The notes below the pieces were generated by a model that worked only from the letters and a program-made list of their open reading frames with translations, made no database searches and was not told where the DNA came from. The position numbers were made by a program, and so were the translations under genes. Positions 24,518-34,010 of a stretch of 64,000 nt of DNA are shown here, in pieces. The DNA comes from Lachnospiraceae bacterium (GTDB taxonomy: Bacteria; Bacillota; Clostridia; Lachnospirales; Lachnospiraceae), in NCBI GenBank assembly GCA_015057505.1, contig SVEG01000003.1, positions 62,001 to 126,000 of the forward strand. The letters are read 5' to 3'. Every line of letters begins with the position of its first letter. Positions within the stretch are counted from its first letter, which is position 1.

Positions 24518-25165
24518 TTATTTATATGACGCAATGCAGTAATAATTACTATGATATTCTCCGGTCAGCCAGTCCACGTCATTGGTTACCCAGTCCATGA
24601 TTTCAAGCATAGAAGTTTCCCAATTTCTGCTGTGTTCTCTGTGCTCGGGCGTTTTTTCACGTTCTAAGGTTGCATCCATTTCCATATATCCAAACACATA
24701 ATCCCCGGCGTTCCAGATAGTAAAATTATTGCAAGCTCTATGCCTTGCTTCCTGTTCAGGTGTGGGGAGAACCGCGTCATGGCGACGTTTATACTCATCT
24801 GCCATACCTTCAAAAAGATGTATTACGAAAATCTTCTTGTATACGAGTTCTTTTGATTCCTGCACACCACCATAGTTGTGAAACATAAGGCGCATAGGCT
24901 TGCCGGGCTCTGAAATCCAATCATATACTCCGGCAAAGTGGCTGTCGAGCTCGTTAATCTTTGCAAGAAAAGTATCATCTGCAATGAAGTCATCATCGGA
25001 CTCATAGTAACCAAACACTATCAAATCCACCGACCAAAGTGAGAAGTTTTTAAGGTTGTATATATCAAAAAAATTCTTTACTTGGGGCCAAACTTCGCCA
25101 AGAGTTCTTCTGTAGTTAAGGAGTTTGCCCTTTTTTATCTGTATCGCAAATGTGTGTCTTTGCAT
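24518..25165 (-). CDS. L-rhamnose mutarotase-like protein, two tandem domains
   Basis: The 215-aa protein seems to contain two RhaM-like (DUF718) ferredoxin folds. The first half has RHTFAIQIKKGKLLNYRRTLGEVWPQV and FGYYESDDDF; the second has FVIHLFEGMADEYKRRHDAV, NNFTIWNAGDYVFGYMEMD. RhaM itself is ~104 aa and interconverts anomers of L-rhamnose, using a His and surrounding Tyr/Trp. No rhamnose genes are nearby, so the substrate is open. The gene is alone on the minus strand. Confidence 0.7.
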   Translation of the reverse strand: MQRHTFAIQIKKGKLLNYRRTLGEVWPQVKNFFDIYNLKNFSLWSVDLIVFGYYESDDDFIADDTFLAKINELDSHFAGVYDWISEPGKPMRLMFHNYGGVQESKELVYKKIFVIHLFEGMADEYKRRHDAVLPTPEQEARHRACNNFTIWNAGDYVFGYMEMDATLEREKTPEHREHSRNWETSMLEIMDWVTNDVDWLTGEYHSNYYCIASYK

Positions 25166-25330
25166 TGGAAATACCTCGCTTTATTTCGTAATACTCTTTG
25201 GTATTATAAGTTAAAAAGAATTATTATTCAAGCAGAAGCGACCCAATTAGTAAGATAGAGCAAAGAAATCAATTTTGAAGACTGTTACGGGAGCTTCCTC
25301 TTCACAAAATACGGTGCAAACTTTTTTTTA

Positions 25331-25359
25331 TTGCGTATTAAAAAAATATAGGTTATACT
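25331..25359 (+). promoter_or_regulatory. Sigma-A promoter of the lipoprotein gene
   Basis: TTGCGT (25331-25336) and TATACT (25354-25359) are 17 bases apart. Transcription would start near 25366, giving a leader of about 120 bases. Confidence 0.65.
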
Positions 25360-25370
25360 ATGAACTGCGC

Positions 25371-25453
25371 GTGTAAAAAAGTGTTTGCTTTTCAAATGTT
25401 TTTGGAAACGAAGGTTACCATTAAATAAAAAAGCAACGTGGCATGTGCTTTTT
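25371..25453 (+). promoter_or_regulatory. Structured leader, shared motif copy 2
   Basis: The 320-base gap before the lipoprotein gene contains a leader like that of rplM: GTGTAAAAAAGT, a first hairpin region, then TTTTTGGAAAC, the GGAAAC/GTTACC hairpin (25404-25409 with 25414-25419), ATTAAATAAAAAA, and a final AAAAAGCA/TGCTTTTT stem (25428-25435 with 25446-25453). The order, spacing and conserved words match 10127-10218, while the loops differ. The rest of the gap shows nothing else. Confidence 0.6.
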
Positions 25454-25485
25454 ATGAAATGACGAAAGAAAGAGGGAAGAGAAAA

Positions 25486-26619
25486 ATGATTAAAAAGAAA
25501 ATCACACAAGTAGTATGTTTTGCAGTAATGCTCTGCGGTATTATTGCATTATCGGGCTGTACGGAGGAATACGACAGAGCCGATATTATTAAGTATGTTA
25601 CCCAAAACTGCGATATTAAGAACTTCAGCGTAAGTAAGGATTACGAAGAGGTTGAAGGTGAAGATGGTTATACTGACAAGGTTTGGACGGTAACGGTTAA
25701 GGGAGATGACGAGCTGGAATTTGTTGTGCATGACGATTTTCATTGGGGAATGGAAGCGCTTGTCAATTCCTTGTGGGATGATTATATGCATGTCGCACTT
25801 GTGCATTTATATGAAAAATATGGTAAGTGTGAGCTTTTGGAACTTCATGAAGAGAAGAACATAAGGACTTATGCGGAACTTGTGGGAAGTTATGACAACC
25901 TTGAAGAACTGGAGGCACTTTTTGAAGAGGCGGAAGACTTTGCAGAGTATGCAGAGGAATGCGGATATGATATTGAATTTAACATAAGTTTTCGGATGGA
26001 GAATCCTTTGCGTGATAATTGTGACAAAACGTTTGATGAAGGGGATTGTAACGGTTCGTTTAGTACTGACGGCAATGAGGATTTTGAGAAGGCATACGAG
26101 ACGGCAGTTGATAAGTGTCTGCTTACAAGTATAGTATATAGGTTTGAGGATAAGCTTGCGGAGTTTACGGATGAAGAGATTAAAAAGGCTGTGGAAGCAT
26201 GTAAGTATCGTGTTTCAGTTTCTGATGATGGTACAGACAGCGGGAAATTTACATTTTATGAGGATTTGTGCGGCAAAATGTATACTTCTGCGGTAACCTT
26301 CGGAACTCTTTACGAAATTCTTGTAAGAGAGGGCATTGAAGTTATGGGAGACAGTTGGCATTACAGCTTTACAGGTGTAGATGGCAGTGTGTACGAGATA
26401 TCCTATGATTTCTGCGATTATGTTTATGAGAATAATATTTATAAAGAGGGCACATCTTATGCAGATATGTATAAGGATGATATAAAAAACGGTTATTATT
26501 ACATAAAAGACGGTGAGAAAGTGCCGATGGACTACTACTATTACAACTATTTTTTTGAAAAAGATGTACTTGAAATGACAGGGATTTTAATTAGGGTAGG
26601 CGAGGTGCCGCAGAAGTAA
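25486..26619 (+). CDS. Predicted lipoprotein of unknown function
   Basis: The 377-aa protein starts MIKKKITQVVCFAVMLCG and has a lipobox LSGC around residue 25, so it should be lipid-anchored on the outer face of the membrane. The mature part is strongly acidic and rich in Tyr, with no family I recognise. The ATG 25486 follows a purine-rich AGAGGGAAGAG; an in-frame ATG at 25438 would add 16 residues that spoil the signal peptide. It is a single gene with its own promoter and an unusual structured leader. Confidence 0.75.
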   Translation: MIKKKITQVVCFAVMLCGIIALSGCTEEYDRADIIKYVTQNCDIKNFSVSKDYEEVEGEDGYTDKVWTVTVKGDDELEFVVHDDFHWGMEALVNSLWDDYMHVALVHLYEKYGKCELLELHEEKNIRTYAELVGSYDNLEELEALFEEAEDFAEYAEECGYDIEFNISFRMENPLRDNCDKTFDEGDCNGSFSTDGNEDFEKAYETAVDKCLLTSIVYRFEDKLAEFTDEEIKKAVEACKYRVSVSDDGTDSGKFTFYEDLCGKMYTSAVTFGTLYEILVREGIEVMGDSWHYSFTGVDGSVYEISYDFCDYVYENNIYKEGTSYADMYKDDIKNGYYYIKDGEKVPMDYYYYNYFFEKDVLEMTGILIRVGEVPQK

Positions 26620-26703
26620 AGGAACTCAATATTTAAGTTTGGACTAAAAGGCGTACAGGTTGGATGTAACTTGGACGTCTTTTTTTTATATCGTAAAGGG
26701 GAC

Positions 26704-26753
26704 TTGACAACTGTATCGCAGTGCGATATAATACGATATATCGTAGTGCGATA
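26704..26753 (+). promoter_or_regulatory. Promoter with twin 15-bp palindromic operators (PadR)
   Basis: TTGACA (26704-26709) and TATAAT (26727-26732), spaced 17, form a consensus promoter. A perfect palindrome TATCGCA-G-TGCGATA (26714-26728) covers the spacer and the start of the -10. A near-identical TATCGTA-G-TGCGATA (26739-26753) covers the start site, 25 bases away centre to centre. ACGATATATCGT lies between. This is the expected arrangement for autorepression by the PadR protein encoded next. Confidence 0.85.
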
Positions 26754-26807
26754 CATCGAAGTGGAATATATTGCAGACAGCATTATTTATAGAGAGCGAG
26801 GAATTAC

Positions 26808-27128
26808 ATGGACGCACATATCAAAAAGGTGTATGTTCCTATGACCGAAACAGGTTTTTACATATTGCTGTGCTTACAGGAAGAGATGCATGGATACAGC
26901 ATAGTACAGGCAGTTGAGAAAATGACCGACGGAGATATCAAGATAAGTCCGGGAACGATGTACGGAAGTTTGTCTAAGATGGAGAAGGACGGACTTATCC
27001 GTTTTGTTAGAGAAGAGGATAAGCGCAAGCTTTATCGTATTACACCGTTGGGAGAAGATGTTCTTAATCTTGAAATTACACGAATAAAGAGATTATACAA
27101 GAATGTAAAGGAGCATGAAAATGAGTGA
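26808..27128 (+). CDS. PadR-family transcriptional regulator
   Basis: The 106-aa protein is a compact winged-helix PadR repressor (subfamily 2 size). FYILLCLQEEMHGYSIVQAVEKM, SPGTMYGSLSKMEKDGLI, and KLYRITPLGEDVL are characteristic. Its gene lies directly behind a promoter with two palindromes and overlaps the following DUF2812 gene in ATGAGTGA, a pairing often found in Firmicutes. It probably senses a membrane-active or toxic compound, but the ligand is unknown. Confidence 0.92.
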   Translation: MDAHIKKVYVPMTETGFYILLCLQEEMHGYSIVQAVEKMTDGDIKISPGTMYGSLSKMEKDGLIRFVREEDKRKLYRITPLGEDVLNLEITRIKRLYKNVKEHENE

Positions 27129-27663
27129 TAAGAAAGTAACCTTCAAACTATTTACCATAGCAGATCATGAAGAGGAGGAGCAATATCTTCGTGAAATGCA
27201 CAGACAAGGCTGGAGATTTTATAAATTTATTATTCCGTGTATTTATATATTTGAGCAGTGCGAGCCGGAGGATGTAGTATATCAGCTTGATTATCATAAA
27301 GACGGAGTAAGCCGTAAAACAGAATACATACAGATGTTTCTGGACTTTGGATGGGAATATCTTGGCGAGGTTATGGGATATAATTATTTCAGAAAACCTG
27401 TGTCGAAAATGAACGGGGAAGAAGAGGAAATATTCAGTGATGATGAATCCAGAATGGATATGCTTGACAGAGTTTTTAAGGGAAGAGTGGTTATTTTGAT
27501 AGTTCTGTTTTTTACCCTTATATGTCCGCAGTTAATTCTTCAGTCAAGAATGGATTCCGCAATTAACGACATGGTTTTCTGGATGTACGTAGTTCTTCTT
27601 GCGTTGTATGTTTGGATTTTTGTAAAATTTGCATATAAGTATTACAAGCTTAAGCAGAAGTAA
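27121..27663 (+). CDS. DUF2812 membrane protein
   Basis: The 180-aa protein has a soluble N-terminal DUF2812 domain (FKLFTIADHEEEEQYLREMHRQGWRF, then YIFEQCEPEDVVYQLDY and YIQMFLDFGWEYLGE) and two C-terminal transmembrane helices (around residues 123-145 and 151-170). The start is ATG 27121, seven bases behind AAGGAG; ATG 27115 in the same frame is too close to it. It overlaps padR by eight bases, so PadR probably controls its level. The family has no established function. Confidence 0.85.
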   Translation: MSDKKVTFKLFTIADHEEEEQYLREMHRQGWRFYKFIIPCIYIFEQCEPEDVVYQLDYHKDGVSRKTEYIQMFLDFGWEYLGEVMGYNYFRKPVSKMNGEEEEIFSDDESRMDMLDRVFKGRVVILIVLFFTLICPQLILQSRMDSAINDMVFWMYVVLLALYVWIFVKFAYKYYKLKQK

Positions 27664-27763
27664 AATTGTAAGATTTGTCACCAAAATGTAAGATAAGATT
27701 AGACATGAAGTCACATATATATGCAAATGTGTATAAAATAATACAAAAAAACATGAATAGTTA

Positions 27764-27792
27764 TTGTTTTATGCATTCTCAGGTGCTATAAT
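27764..27792 (+). promoter_or_regulatory. Sigma-A promoter of the chemoreceptor gene
   Basis: TTGTTT (27764-27769) and TATAAT (27787-27792) are spaced by 17 bases with TGC before the -10. No flagellar (sigma-D) type box was seen. Confidence 0.65.
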
Positions 27793-27842
27793 GTTGTATA
27801 GAAATGTTTTGTGAAAATGTAGCATTTGAGGAGGTAACTGTT

Positions 27843-29567
27843 TTGAAAAAGAAAAGCAAGGTACGTATTATGAGTATTAAGATGAAGGTTTCCTTAGCAA
27901 TGGGTGCAATGGTAATGCTTCTTTGTATGGTGTTGGGATTTAACCTTTACAGCAATCAGAAGAAGAATATTATGGCACTTGCGGTTGATCAGACGGAGAT
28001 GGCAGCGGCTATGGCAGCAGACAGAATAGATGCGGATGCGGCGAAGGATTTGACTTCTTTTGATACGACTACGGATAGTTTTAAGCTTGTAACAGAGCAG
28101 CTTATTGAAGCCAGAGAAAAGTGCGGAATGGCATATTTATACGTTCTTGTTGCAAATGGTGGTAAGGTATATTACGGAGCCGATGCTGATGTTGAAGGAG
28201 CAGCTATCGGAGAAGAGTTTGAAGTAAGCTATGAAGAACTTAAAGGTGTTTTCGGCGGCCAGAAATATGTTCAGGATTACATAGATGAGACAGAAGACGG
28301 CGACCTTATTTCTGCGTATGTTCCGCTTATTGCTTCGAATGGAAGTGTGTCGGCAATTATTGGTTGTGATTATGATGCAACTTTTATTAACAGTTGTCTT
28401 AAAGATGCGATTATTACAGTATGTGTTACTACGGCAGCATGCTTTATTCTTGCAATTGTAGTTTTGAATATCTTGCTTACAATTATTTTAAGAAACCTCA
28501 AGGTAATTAATGCTAAGGTTGAAGAGGTTGCAAGCAATGAGGGCGATTTGACACAGCAGATATCAGTTCGTTCAGGCGATGAGATTGAACAGATTGCAGA
28601 TAATGTAAATGCAATGCTTGAAAGTATCCGCAAGATTATGTTGTCTGTTTCGCATAATTCGAATCAGGTGGAGGCTTCTTCCAGAAAGGTTGCATCAGAA
28701 CTTACCGGTGCACAGGAGAATATTGTTGACATTTCTGCAACTATGGAGCAGATGAGTGCTGGTATGCAGGAGACATCGGCATCACTTTTCCAGATTAATG
28801 AATCGGTTGAACTTACATGGAAGTACACCGAGGATGTAAGAGAAGAGGTTAAGAGTGGTAATGACATGACAGAGAGAAGCAGACAGGAAGCTGAAGAAGT
28901 CAGAGTCGGGGCCGTAAAGACAAGCGAAGAAGTTCAGGCACAGGCTAAACAGATGATAGAGGTTATTAACAGTAAGATTCAGGATTCACGTGCCGTTGAA
29001 GAAATCAATACACTTACGCAGGATATTATCAATATCGCTTCACAGACCAACATGTTGTCTTTGAACGCAAGTATTGAGGCGGCAAGAGCAGGTGAGAGCG
29101 GAAGAGGTTTCGCAGTAGTTGCCGATGAGATTGGCAAGCTTGCAACGGATTCTTCGCAGGCGGCGAATCAGATCAGCGAGGTCAGTGCCAAGGTTATTGA
29201 GGCTGTTGAGGCACTTGCCAAGGCTTCAAAAGAAATGGTTGAATTCCTTGAACAGTCCACTGTAAAGGGTTATGATGCTCTTGTTAAGACAAGTACCGAT
29301 TACCGTGATACGGTTACTAGTATTAACGAGATGGTTCAGAGACTTAGTGCCAATACAGAGGATTCTTTAAAGAATATGGAGAATATTAAGGAATCAATCA
29401 ATGCTGTAACGATTGCGGTTGAAGAGTGTGCCAAGGGAGTTACGGATATCAGTGAGATTTCTGTAAGCCTTACTGATAATGTGGAATCTGTTGCAAGAGA
29501 AGCAGGAGAAAATAAGGAAATTGCAGAAGCTCTTTATGCAGAAGTTAATAAGTTTGTATTGGAATAA
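27843..29567 (+). CDS. Methyl-accepting chemotaxis protein
   Basis: This is a transmembrane chemoreceptor that signals to CheA/CheW. I start it at TTG 27843, six bases behind GAGGAGGT, giving 574 aa; an ATG at 27804 lacks a ribosome binding site. Order: first membrane helix (about 14-36), an extracellular domain of some 150 residues with cache-like features ([17 protein letters not shown]), a second helix (about 185-212), HAMP, then a long coiled-coil signalling domain. The hairpin tip is [23 protein letters not shown]. No other chemotaxis genes are in the window. Confidence 0.93.
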   Translation: MKKKSKVRIMSIKMKVSLAMGAMVMLLCMVLGFNLYSNQKKNIMALAVDQTEMAAAMAADRIDADAAKDLTSFDTTTDSFKLVTEQLIEAREKCGMAYLYVLVANGGKVYYGADADVEGAAIGEEFEVSYEELKGVFGGQKYVQDYIDETEDGDLISAYVPLIASNGSVSAIIGCDYDATFINSCLKDAIITVCVTTAACFILAIVVLNILLTIILRNLKVINAKVEEVASNEGDLTQQISVRSGDEIEQIADNVNAMLESIRKIMLSVSHNSNQVEASSRKVASELTGAQENIVDISATMEQMSAGMQETSASLFQINESVELTWKYTEDVREEVKSGNDMTERSRQEAEEVRVGAVKTSEEVQAQAKQMIEVINSKIQDSRAVEEINTLTQDIINIASQTNMLSLNASIEAARAGESGRGFAVVADEIGKLATDSSQAANQISEVSAKVIEAVEALAKASKEMVEFLEQSTVKGYDALVKTSTDYRDTVTSINEMVQRLSANTEDSLKNMENIKESINAVTIAVEECAKGVTDISEISVSLTDNVESVAREAGENKEIAEALYAEVNKFVLE

Positions 29568-29580
29568 TATGAAGATTTTG

Positions 29581-29615
29581 GGACTGACGGCATTGTTGCC
29601 GGCAGTCCTTTTTTT
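29581..29615 (+). terminator. Terminator after the chemoreceptor gene
   Basis: GGACTGACGGCA and TGCCGGCAGTCC form a 12-bp stem with one mismatch around TTGT, followed by seven T. Confidence 0.9.
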
Positions 29616-29709
29616 ATTGGAAGTTGCATAGAAAATTTTTATCTTAACGCTTAGTAACAGACATTGCAAAAGTGCATATACTATATCGAGAGAAAATACA
29701 GGGGAAAGT

Positions 29710-30186
29710 ATGTATTATTATAACAGGGATGATTTTCTTACGATTCAGGAAGAAAATGATAGAGATGTGGAGTACTTTAAAGAATTCTATCCTCAGAATA
29801 TGAGACAGTTGCAAGATATAATCGAGGATGAATGTGATCAATTAGAATATCAGGGAAGCAGGATGTTTGATGAATATCCTGATAGGAATATGCTTAGAAG
29901 TCTCAGTCATAAGATTTATGACAGAGCGAAGGTAATGTGGGGAATTGAAGATGAGAGAGGAGTTTCGTTACAGTCAGGAGAAAGTACGTCTGCGATGCAA
30001 CGTCCGCCGTTTGGACCGGGCCCGCAACGCCCACCGTTTGGACCGGGTACTCAAAGACCTCCTTACAGACCACCGCAACGGCCAAATCAGAATAATCTTC
30101 TTGAGGACGTAATACAGGTGCTCTTATTTAATGAGCTTGCGCGTCGTCGTTGCCGTTACAGAAACTGTCGATATAATATCTTTTAA
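29710..30186 (+). CDS. Small protein with Pro-rich repeats and Arg/Cys-rich end
   Basis: The 158-aa protein has an acidic, Tyr-rich helical N-terminal half (MYYYNRDDFLTIQEEND) and a middle stretch of repeats of the form RPPFGPGxQ (three to four units, about residues 98-127), visible in DNA as a repeated CCGTTTGGACCGGG. The short C-terminus carries LARRRCRYRNCRY. Repeats of this kind occur in surface or spore-coat proteins, but no signal peptide is present and no family is recognised. AGGGGAAAG precedes the ATG. Confidence 0.7.
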   Translation: MYYYNRDDFLTIQEENDRDVEYFKEFYPQNMRQLQDIIEDECDQLEYQGSRMFDEYPDRNMLRSLSHKIYDRAKVMWGIEDERGVSLQSGESTSAMQRPPFGPGPQRPPFGPGTQRPPYRPPQRPNQNNLLEDVIQVLLFNELARRRCRYRNCRYNIF

Positions 30187-30282
30187 ACTGTACAAAATAT
30201 AGTCGGGTGTGGTATTATCAAAGAAGGTAATTAAATAAACATTAGGGATACAAAAGCGTTATATGGATAGGAGTATACCGTG

Positions 30283-31440
30283 ATGAATATAGATGATAAA
30301 GAGAATTTGATTAGTAAGTTAAAAAAAATAATTAATGCCGATTGTATATCGGTTGTACTTAGTAATCCGAAGAATAAGGAGGGCGCGACTAAGGTTAAGG
30401 CGCGCCCGATAGAAACTAAGGAGGGAATTGTTTTTCAGTTTACGGAATACAAGGGCACACAGGTATTTCATAGTAATTTGTCAGCAGATAAGACAATTGC
30501 CGCAATCACCAAGTATATGGAAGAGGATTTTAAACAGGGACAGATTATCTGCAAGGAAGAGACAGTAACTGTGCTTTCGGGCAACAAAGGGAATATTTCC
30601 ATAATGAGTCGTAAAGTGAAGTCGGAGTCCAAAGTCGGACTTGCCCATAACCGTAAGAAACGATATATCCTTGAGGAAGGCATGAAGATAGCTTTTTTGG
30701 AAGACCTTGGAGTTATGACAAAGGAAGGTAAGATTGTGCAGAAGATGTATGATAAGTATCGTCAGATTAACCGCTTTCTTGAGTTTGTGGAGGACATCCT
30801 CCCGGAGCTTCCGACGGGGAGAGAACTTACGATTCTTGATTTTGGATGCGGTAAATCTTATCTTACCTTTGCAATGTATTACTATCTTAAGATTTTAAAA
30901 GGCCGTGAGGTTAAGATGATAGGCCTCGACCTTAAGGAGGATGTAATTGATAAGTGTAATGGACTCAGCAGAAAGTATGGTTACAATGAGGATTTAAAGT
31001 TTTTGAAAGGCGACATTGCCGACTATGATGGCGTAGACAGTATTGATATGGTCGTTACGCTTCATGCATGTGATACTGCGACTGATTATGCTCTTGCCAA
31101 AGCCGTAAAGTGGGGGGCATCCGTTATATTGTCAGTACCATGTTGCCAGCATGAGCTTAATAAGCAGATTGAAAGTGAACTTATGCAGCCGGTATTTAAG
31201 TACGGAATCGTAAAGGACCGTATGGCGGCACTTCTTACGGATGCACTTCGTGCGGAATATTTGGAGAATTGCGGATACAGAACCCAGATACTTGAGTTTA
31301 TAGATATGGAGCATACACCGAAGAATCTTTTGATAAGAGGCGTTTTGCGAAAAGATGGTTCGTGTACGGATAATAAGAATAAACTTAATAGTATTGAATC
31401 GTTTTATAATGTTAATCCGATATTAAAATCATTGCTGTAG
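30283..31440 (+). CDS. SAM-dependent methyltransferase (Methyltransf_32 type)
   Basis: The 385-aa protein has an N-terminal region of about 150 residues and a class I methyltransferase domain with motif I ILDFGCGKSYLTFA near residue 185, GLDLKEDV, FLKGDIADY and MVVTLHACDTATDYAL, followed by VPCCQHEL. LHACD and PCCQ are typical of the Methyltransf_32 family, thought to include RNA-modifying enzymes. The start may be ATG 30283 or the GTG just before it. It is followed 17 bases later by a membrane-anchored protein. Confidence 0.85.
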   Translation: MNIDDKENLISKLKKIINADCISVVLSNPKNKEGATKVKARPIETKEGIVFQFTEYKGTQVFHSNLSADKTIAAITKYMEEDFKQGQIICKEETVTVLSGNKGNISIMSRKVKSESKVGLAHNRKKRYILEEGMKIAFLEDLGVMTKEGKIVQKMYDKYRQINRFLEFVEDILPELPTGRELTILDFGCGKSYLTFAMYYYLKILKGREVKMIGLDLKEDVIDKCNGLSRKYGYNEDLKFLKGDIADYDGVDSIDMVVTLHACDTATDYALAKAVKWGASVILSVPCCQHELNKQIESELMQPVFKYGIVKDRMAALLTDALRAEYLENCGYRTQILEFIDMEHTPKNLLIRGVLRKDGSCTDNKNKLNSIESFYNVNPILKSLL

Positions 31441-31457
31441 AATAAGAGGACAAACAG

Positions 31458-33986
31458 TTGAAAAAGAAGTTTTATTATGGTGTTGTATTGGTAGTTATAT
31501 TTTTAATTGTTCTGGCAGTATTGTTCTTTTGGCCTAAGGAGGCCGGGGATAACGATAATAAAAACAGAACGGTTATGAGTGAAGCGGTTTTGCCGATAAT
31601 ATATTCCTACTATGAGGATATAAGGATGAATCCTTTACATGGCTATGTGGATGATATGGATGCTATGGTTATGCGTGATACACTTACGCCGCTTGAAGAG
31701 GACAGACAGCTTAAATTGGTGATAAATACTTTCGGCACCAAGGTAAATAAAATTATTTATGAGATACGCACCATGGATATGGAGCGTATTTTGGAGAATA
31801 CAACTATTGAAGGCTGGGAGTCGGAGCGAGAGATAGAAGTTACTCTTCCGATAGAAAACATGCTTTCTGAAGACGAAGAATACAGACTTACAATAGCGCT
31901 TACACTCGAGGATGGAAGAAAAGTTTCATACTATACAAGGATAGTTTGGGGACTTGATAATGTATATGATAAGTTCTTTTATGTAAAGGATTTTAATGAG
32001 AGGACTTTTGACAAAGATGCTGCGCTTGAACTTGTGCGTTATCTTGAGTCGGGGGCAAAGGGTGACAATACTAACTACGGTCATGTTAATATTTACTCCA
32101 GCTTCCAGCAGGTTACATGGGGGAATTTGGAGATAGAGGTAATAAGCGATATTGATATTTCTCTTAAAGAAGTAAACGGTAATATATCGTATTTTCAAGT
32201 TGAATATTATGTAAACTCTAAGAATATGTACGGAACAAAAGAGATGTATAAAGTTACGGAGTATTATCGTACCAGATATACAAGCACACGTACGTATTTA
32301 CTTGATTTTGAGCGTACCATGGAGCAGTATTTTACGCCTGTTTCCGAGAATGTACAAGGTGGCAGAATTAATCTTGGTATTACGGATAATGCGGATATTG
32401 CTGTCGTCACGGCGGCAGAAAGTCCTTCGGGCAAGAGGGTATGCTTTGTAAAGAATGGTGAACTTTGGCAGTACTATGCGGCTGAGAAGACTTTTACGAA
32501 GGTGTTTTCCTTTATAGAGAATTCAGATATAAGAACTCTTTGGGGGCAACACAATATTAAGGTTGCGAATATTGATGATGAGGGCAATGTAATTTTTCTT
32601 GTATACGGATACATGAATCGAGGTAGGAACGAAGGAAAGGTAGGCATGTCAGTTTGCCGCTATACGGCAGTGGATAAGACGGTTGAGGAGTTAATATATA
32701 TTCCATATAATAAACCTTTTGCGATGCTTTCTGAATGCGTTGGAGATGTGTGTTATGTCAACTCTAGTAATTGGTTGTTTTTTCTATTTGAAGAAAGGCT
32801 TTATTCACTTGATCTTGCGAGTAGGGAATATACAGTGATAGTGGAAGGCCTTAAGGAAGACAGATATATCGTGAATTTTGAGGGTGATGTTCTTGTATGG
32901 CAGGTAGGAGAAGATAATGTTTCCACAGAGATAAAAATACTTAATCTCGAGACGAGCAAAGAGAACAGTATAACTTGCAGACAGGGAGAAGTAATGCAGA
33001 TAATCGGATATATGGAGGGTGATATTGTTTATGGTGTAACAAGGGAAGAAGATATAGTTACAGATGCTCTTGGTGACTATATCTGCTATATGTATAAACT
33101 TTGCATTGCGGATGAGAATAAGATACAGGTTGGTTCTTACGAGAAAGCCAATGTTTATATTGATGAAGCAGTTATTTCGGACGGAATGATAACGCTTGAC
33201 CGTTATGAAAAAAATGAGGACGGAAGCTTTGAACCGATAGTCGTGGACTATATTACGAGCAATGTTTCGGACAGCAAAGAGCCGCTTACTCTTGATGTGG
33301 TTATAACAGAGCTTAAGAAAAAAGAAATCTGGATGAATATATCAGGAAAAGACGGCGAGGCAAAGCTTGTTACGGATGAAGCAAAGTCTGTATATTTTGA
33401 AGACAACAAAGTAGTTTCACTTGCAAAGTATACCGGTGTGAAAGACAGGTATTTCGTGCATGGCAAGGCTGACTATGCCGGAAGCTTTGAGAACGTTTCG
33501 GATGCTATAGAGCATGCCAATGAAGTTATGGGAATTGTGACGGATTACACGGGGAGATATATCTGGAAACGTGGTAATACTTACACGTCAAGGAATATTT
33601 CGGGTGTAGAGATCCAAGCTGATGCGGAGAATACTTTGGCAGCATGTGTTGACGCGGTATTTAAAAAACTTGGTTTTGCAATCGTAAGCAAGCCTATGCT
33701 TGATACAGGAAGTTCGGTAGAGGACATTTTTAAGAGCAGGGAAGGGTACGATTGCCTGTATCTTAACAGTGTACCGCTTGAACAGGTACTTTACTGTGTT
33801 AATGACGGAAGACTTGTCATCGGCAAAATCGGCGAGAATGAATATGTGGTAATTACAGGATATGATGCTAAGAATGTTACACTTCTTAGCACCGTAAAGG
33901 GCAACTCTTACAAGCTTAAGCTTGAAACGGCGGCAAAGCAGTTTGAAGAGAATGGTAATATTTTTATAAGTTATTTGGAACAATAA
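31458..33986 (+). CDS. Membrane-anchored extracytoplasmic protein, C39-peptidase-like tail
   Basis: The 842-aa protein starts at TTG 31458 behind AAGAGGAC. A single N-terminal helix (about 5-24) anchors it, and the remaining ~815 residues lie outside. The first part is beta-rich (LTLEDGRKVSYYTRIVWGL); the middle has repeated aromatic strand patterns like a propeller. The last ~120 residues resemble a C39-like papain fold (LAACVDAVFKKLGFAI, LEQVLYCVNDGRLVIGKIG, YVVITGYDAKNVTLL). The Cys-containing and His-containing catalytic motifs are not intact, so it is probably a non-enzymatic binding domain. Large proteins of this layout occur in Lachnospiraceae; function unknown. Confidence 0.7.
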   Translation: MKKKFYYGVVLVVIFLIVLAVLFFWPKEAGDNDNKNRTVMSEAVLPIIYSYYEDIRMNPLHGYVDDMDAMVMRDTLTPLEEDRQLKLVINTFGTKVNKIIYEIRTMDMERILENTTIEGWESEREIEVTLPIENMLSEDEEYRLTIALTLEDGRKVSYYTRIVWGLDNVYDKFFYVKDFNERTFDKDAALELVRYLESGAKGDNTNYGHVNIYSSFQQVTWGNLEIEVISDIDISLKEVNGNISYFQVEYYVNSKNMYGTKEMYKVTEYYRTRYTSTRTYLLDFERTMEQYFTPVSENVQGGRINLGITDNADIAVVTAAESPSGKRVCFVKNGELWQYYAAEKTFTKVFSFIENSDIRTLWGQHNIKVANIDDEGNVIFLVYGYMNRGRNEGKVGMSVCRYTAVDKTVEELIYIPYNKPFAMLSECVGDVCYVNSSNWLFFLFEERLYSLDLASREYTVIVEGLKEDRYIVNFEGDVLVWQVGEDNVSTEIKILNLETSKENSITCRQGEVMQIIGYMEGDIVYGVTREEDIVTDALGDYICYMYKLCIADENKIQVGSYEKANVYIDEAVISDGMITLDRYEKNEDGSFEPIVVDYITSNVSDSKEPLTLDVVITELKKKEIWMNISGKDGEAKLVTDEAKSVYFEDNKVVSLAKYTGVKDRYFVHGKADYAGSFENVSDAIEHANEVMGIVTDYTGRYIWKRGNTYTSRNISGVEIQADAENTLAACVDAVFKKLGFAIVSKPMLDTGSSVEDIFKSREGYDCLYLNSVPLEQVLYCVNDGRLVIGKIGENEYVVITGYDAKNVTLLSTVKGNSYKLKLETAAKQFEENGNIFISYLEQ

Positions 33987-34010
33987 GGTTTTGTAGTAAA
34001 ATAATGTGCT

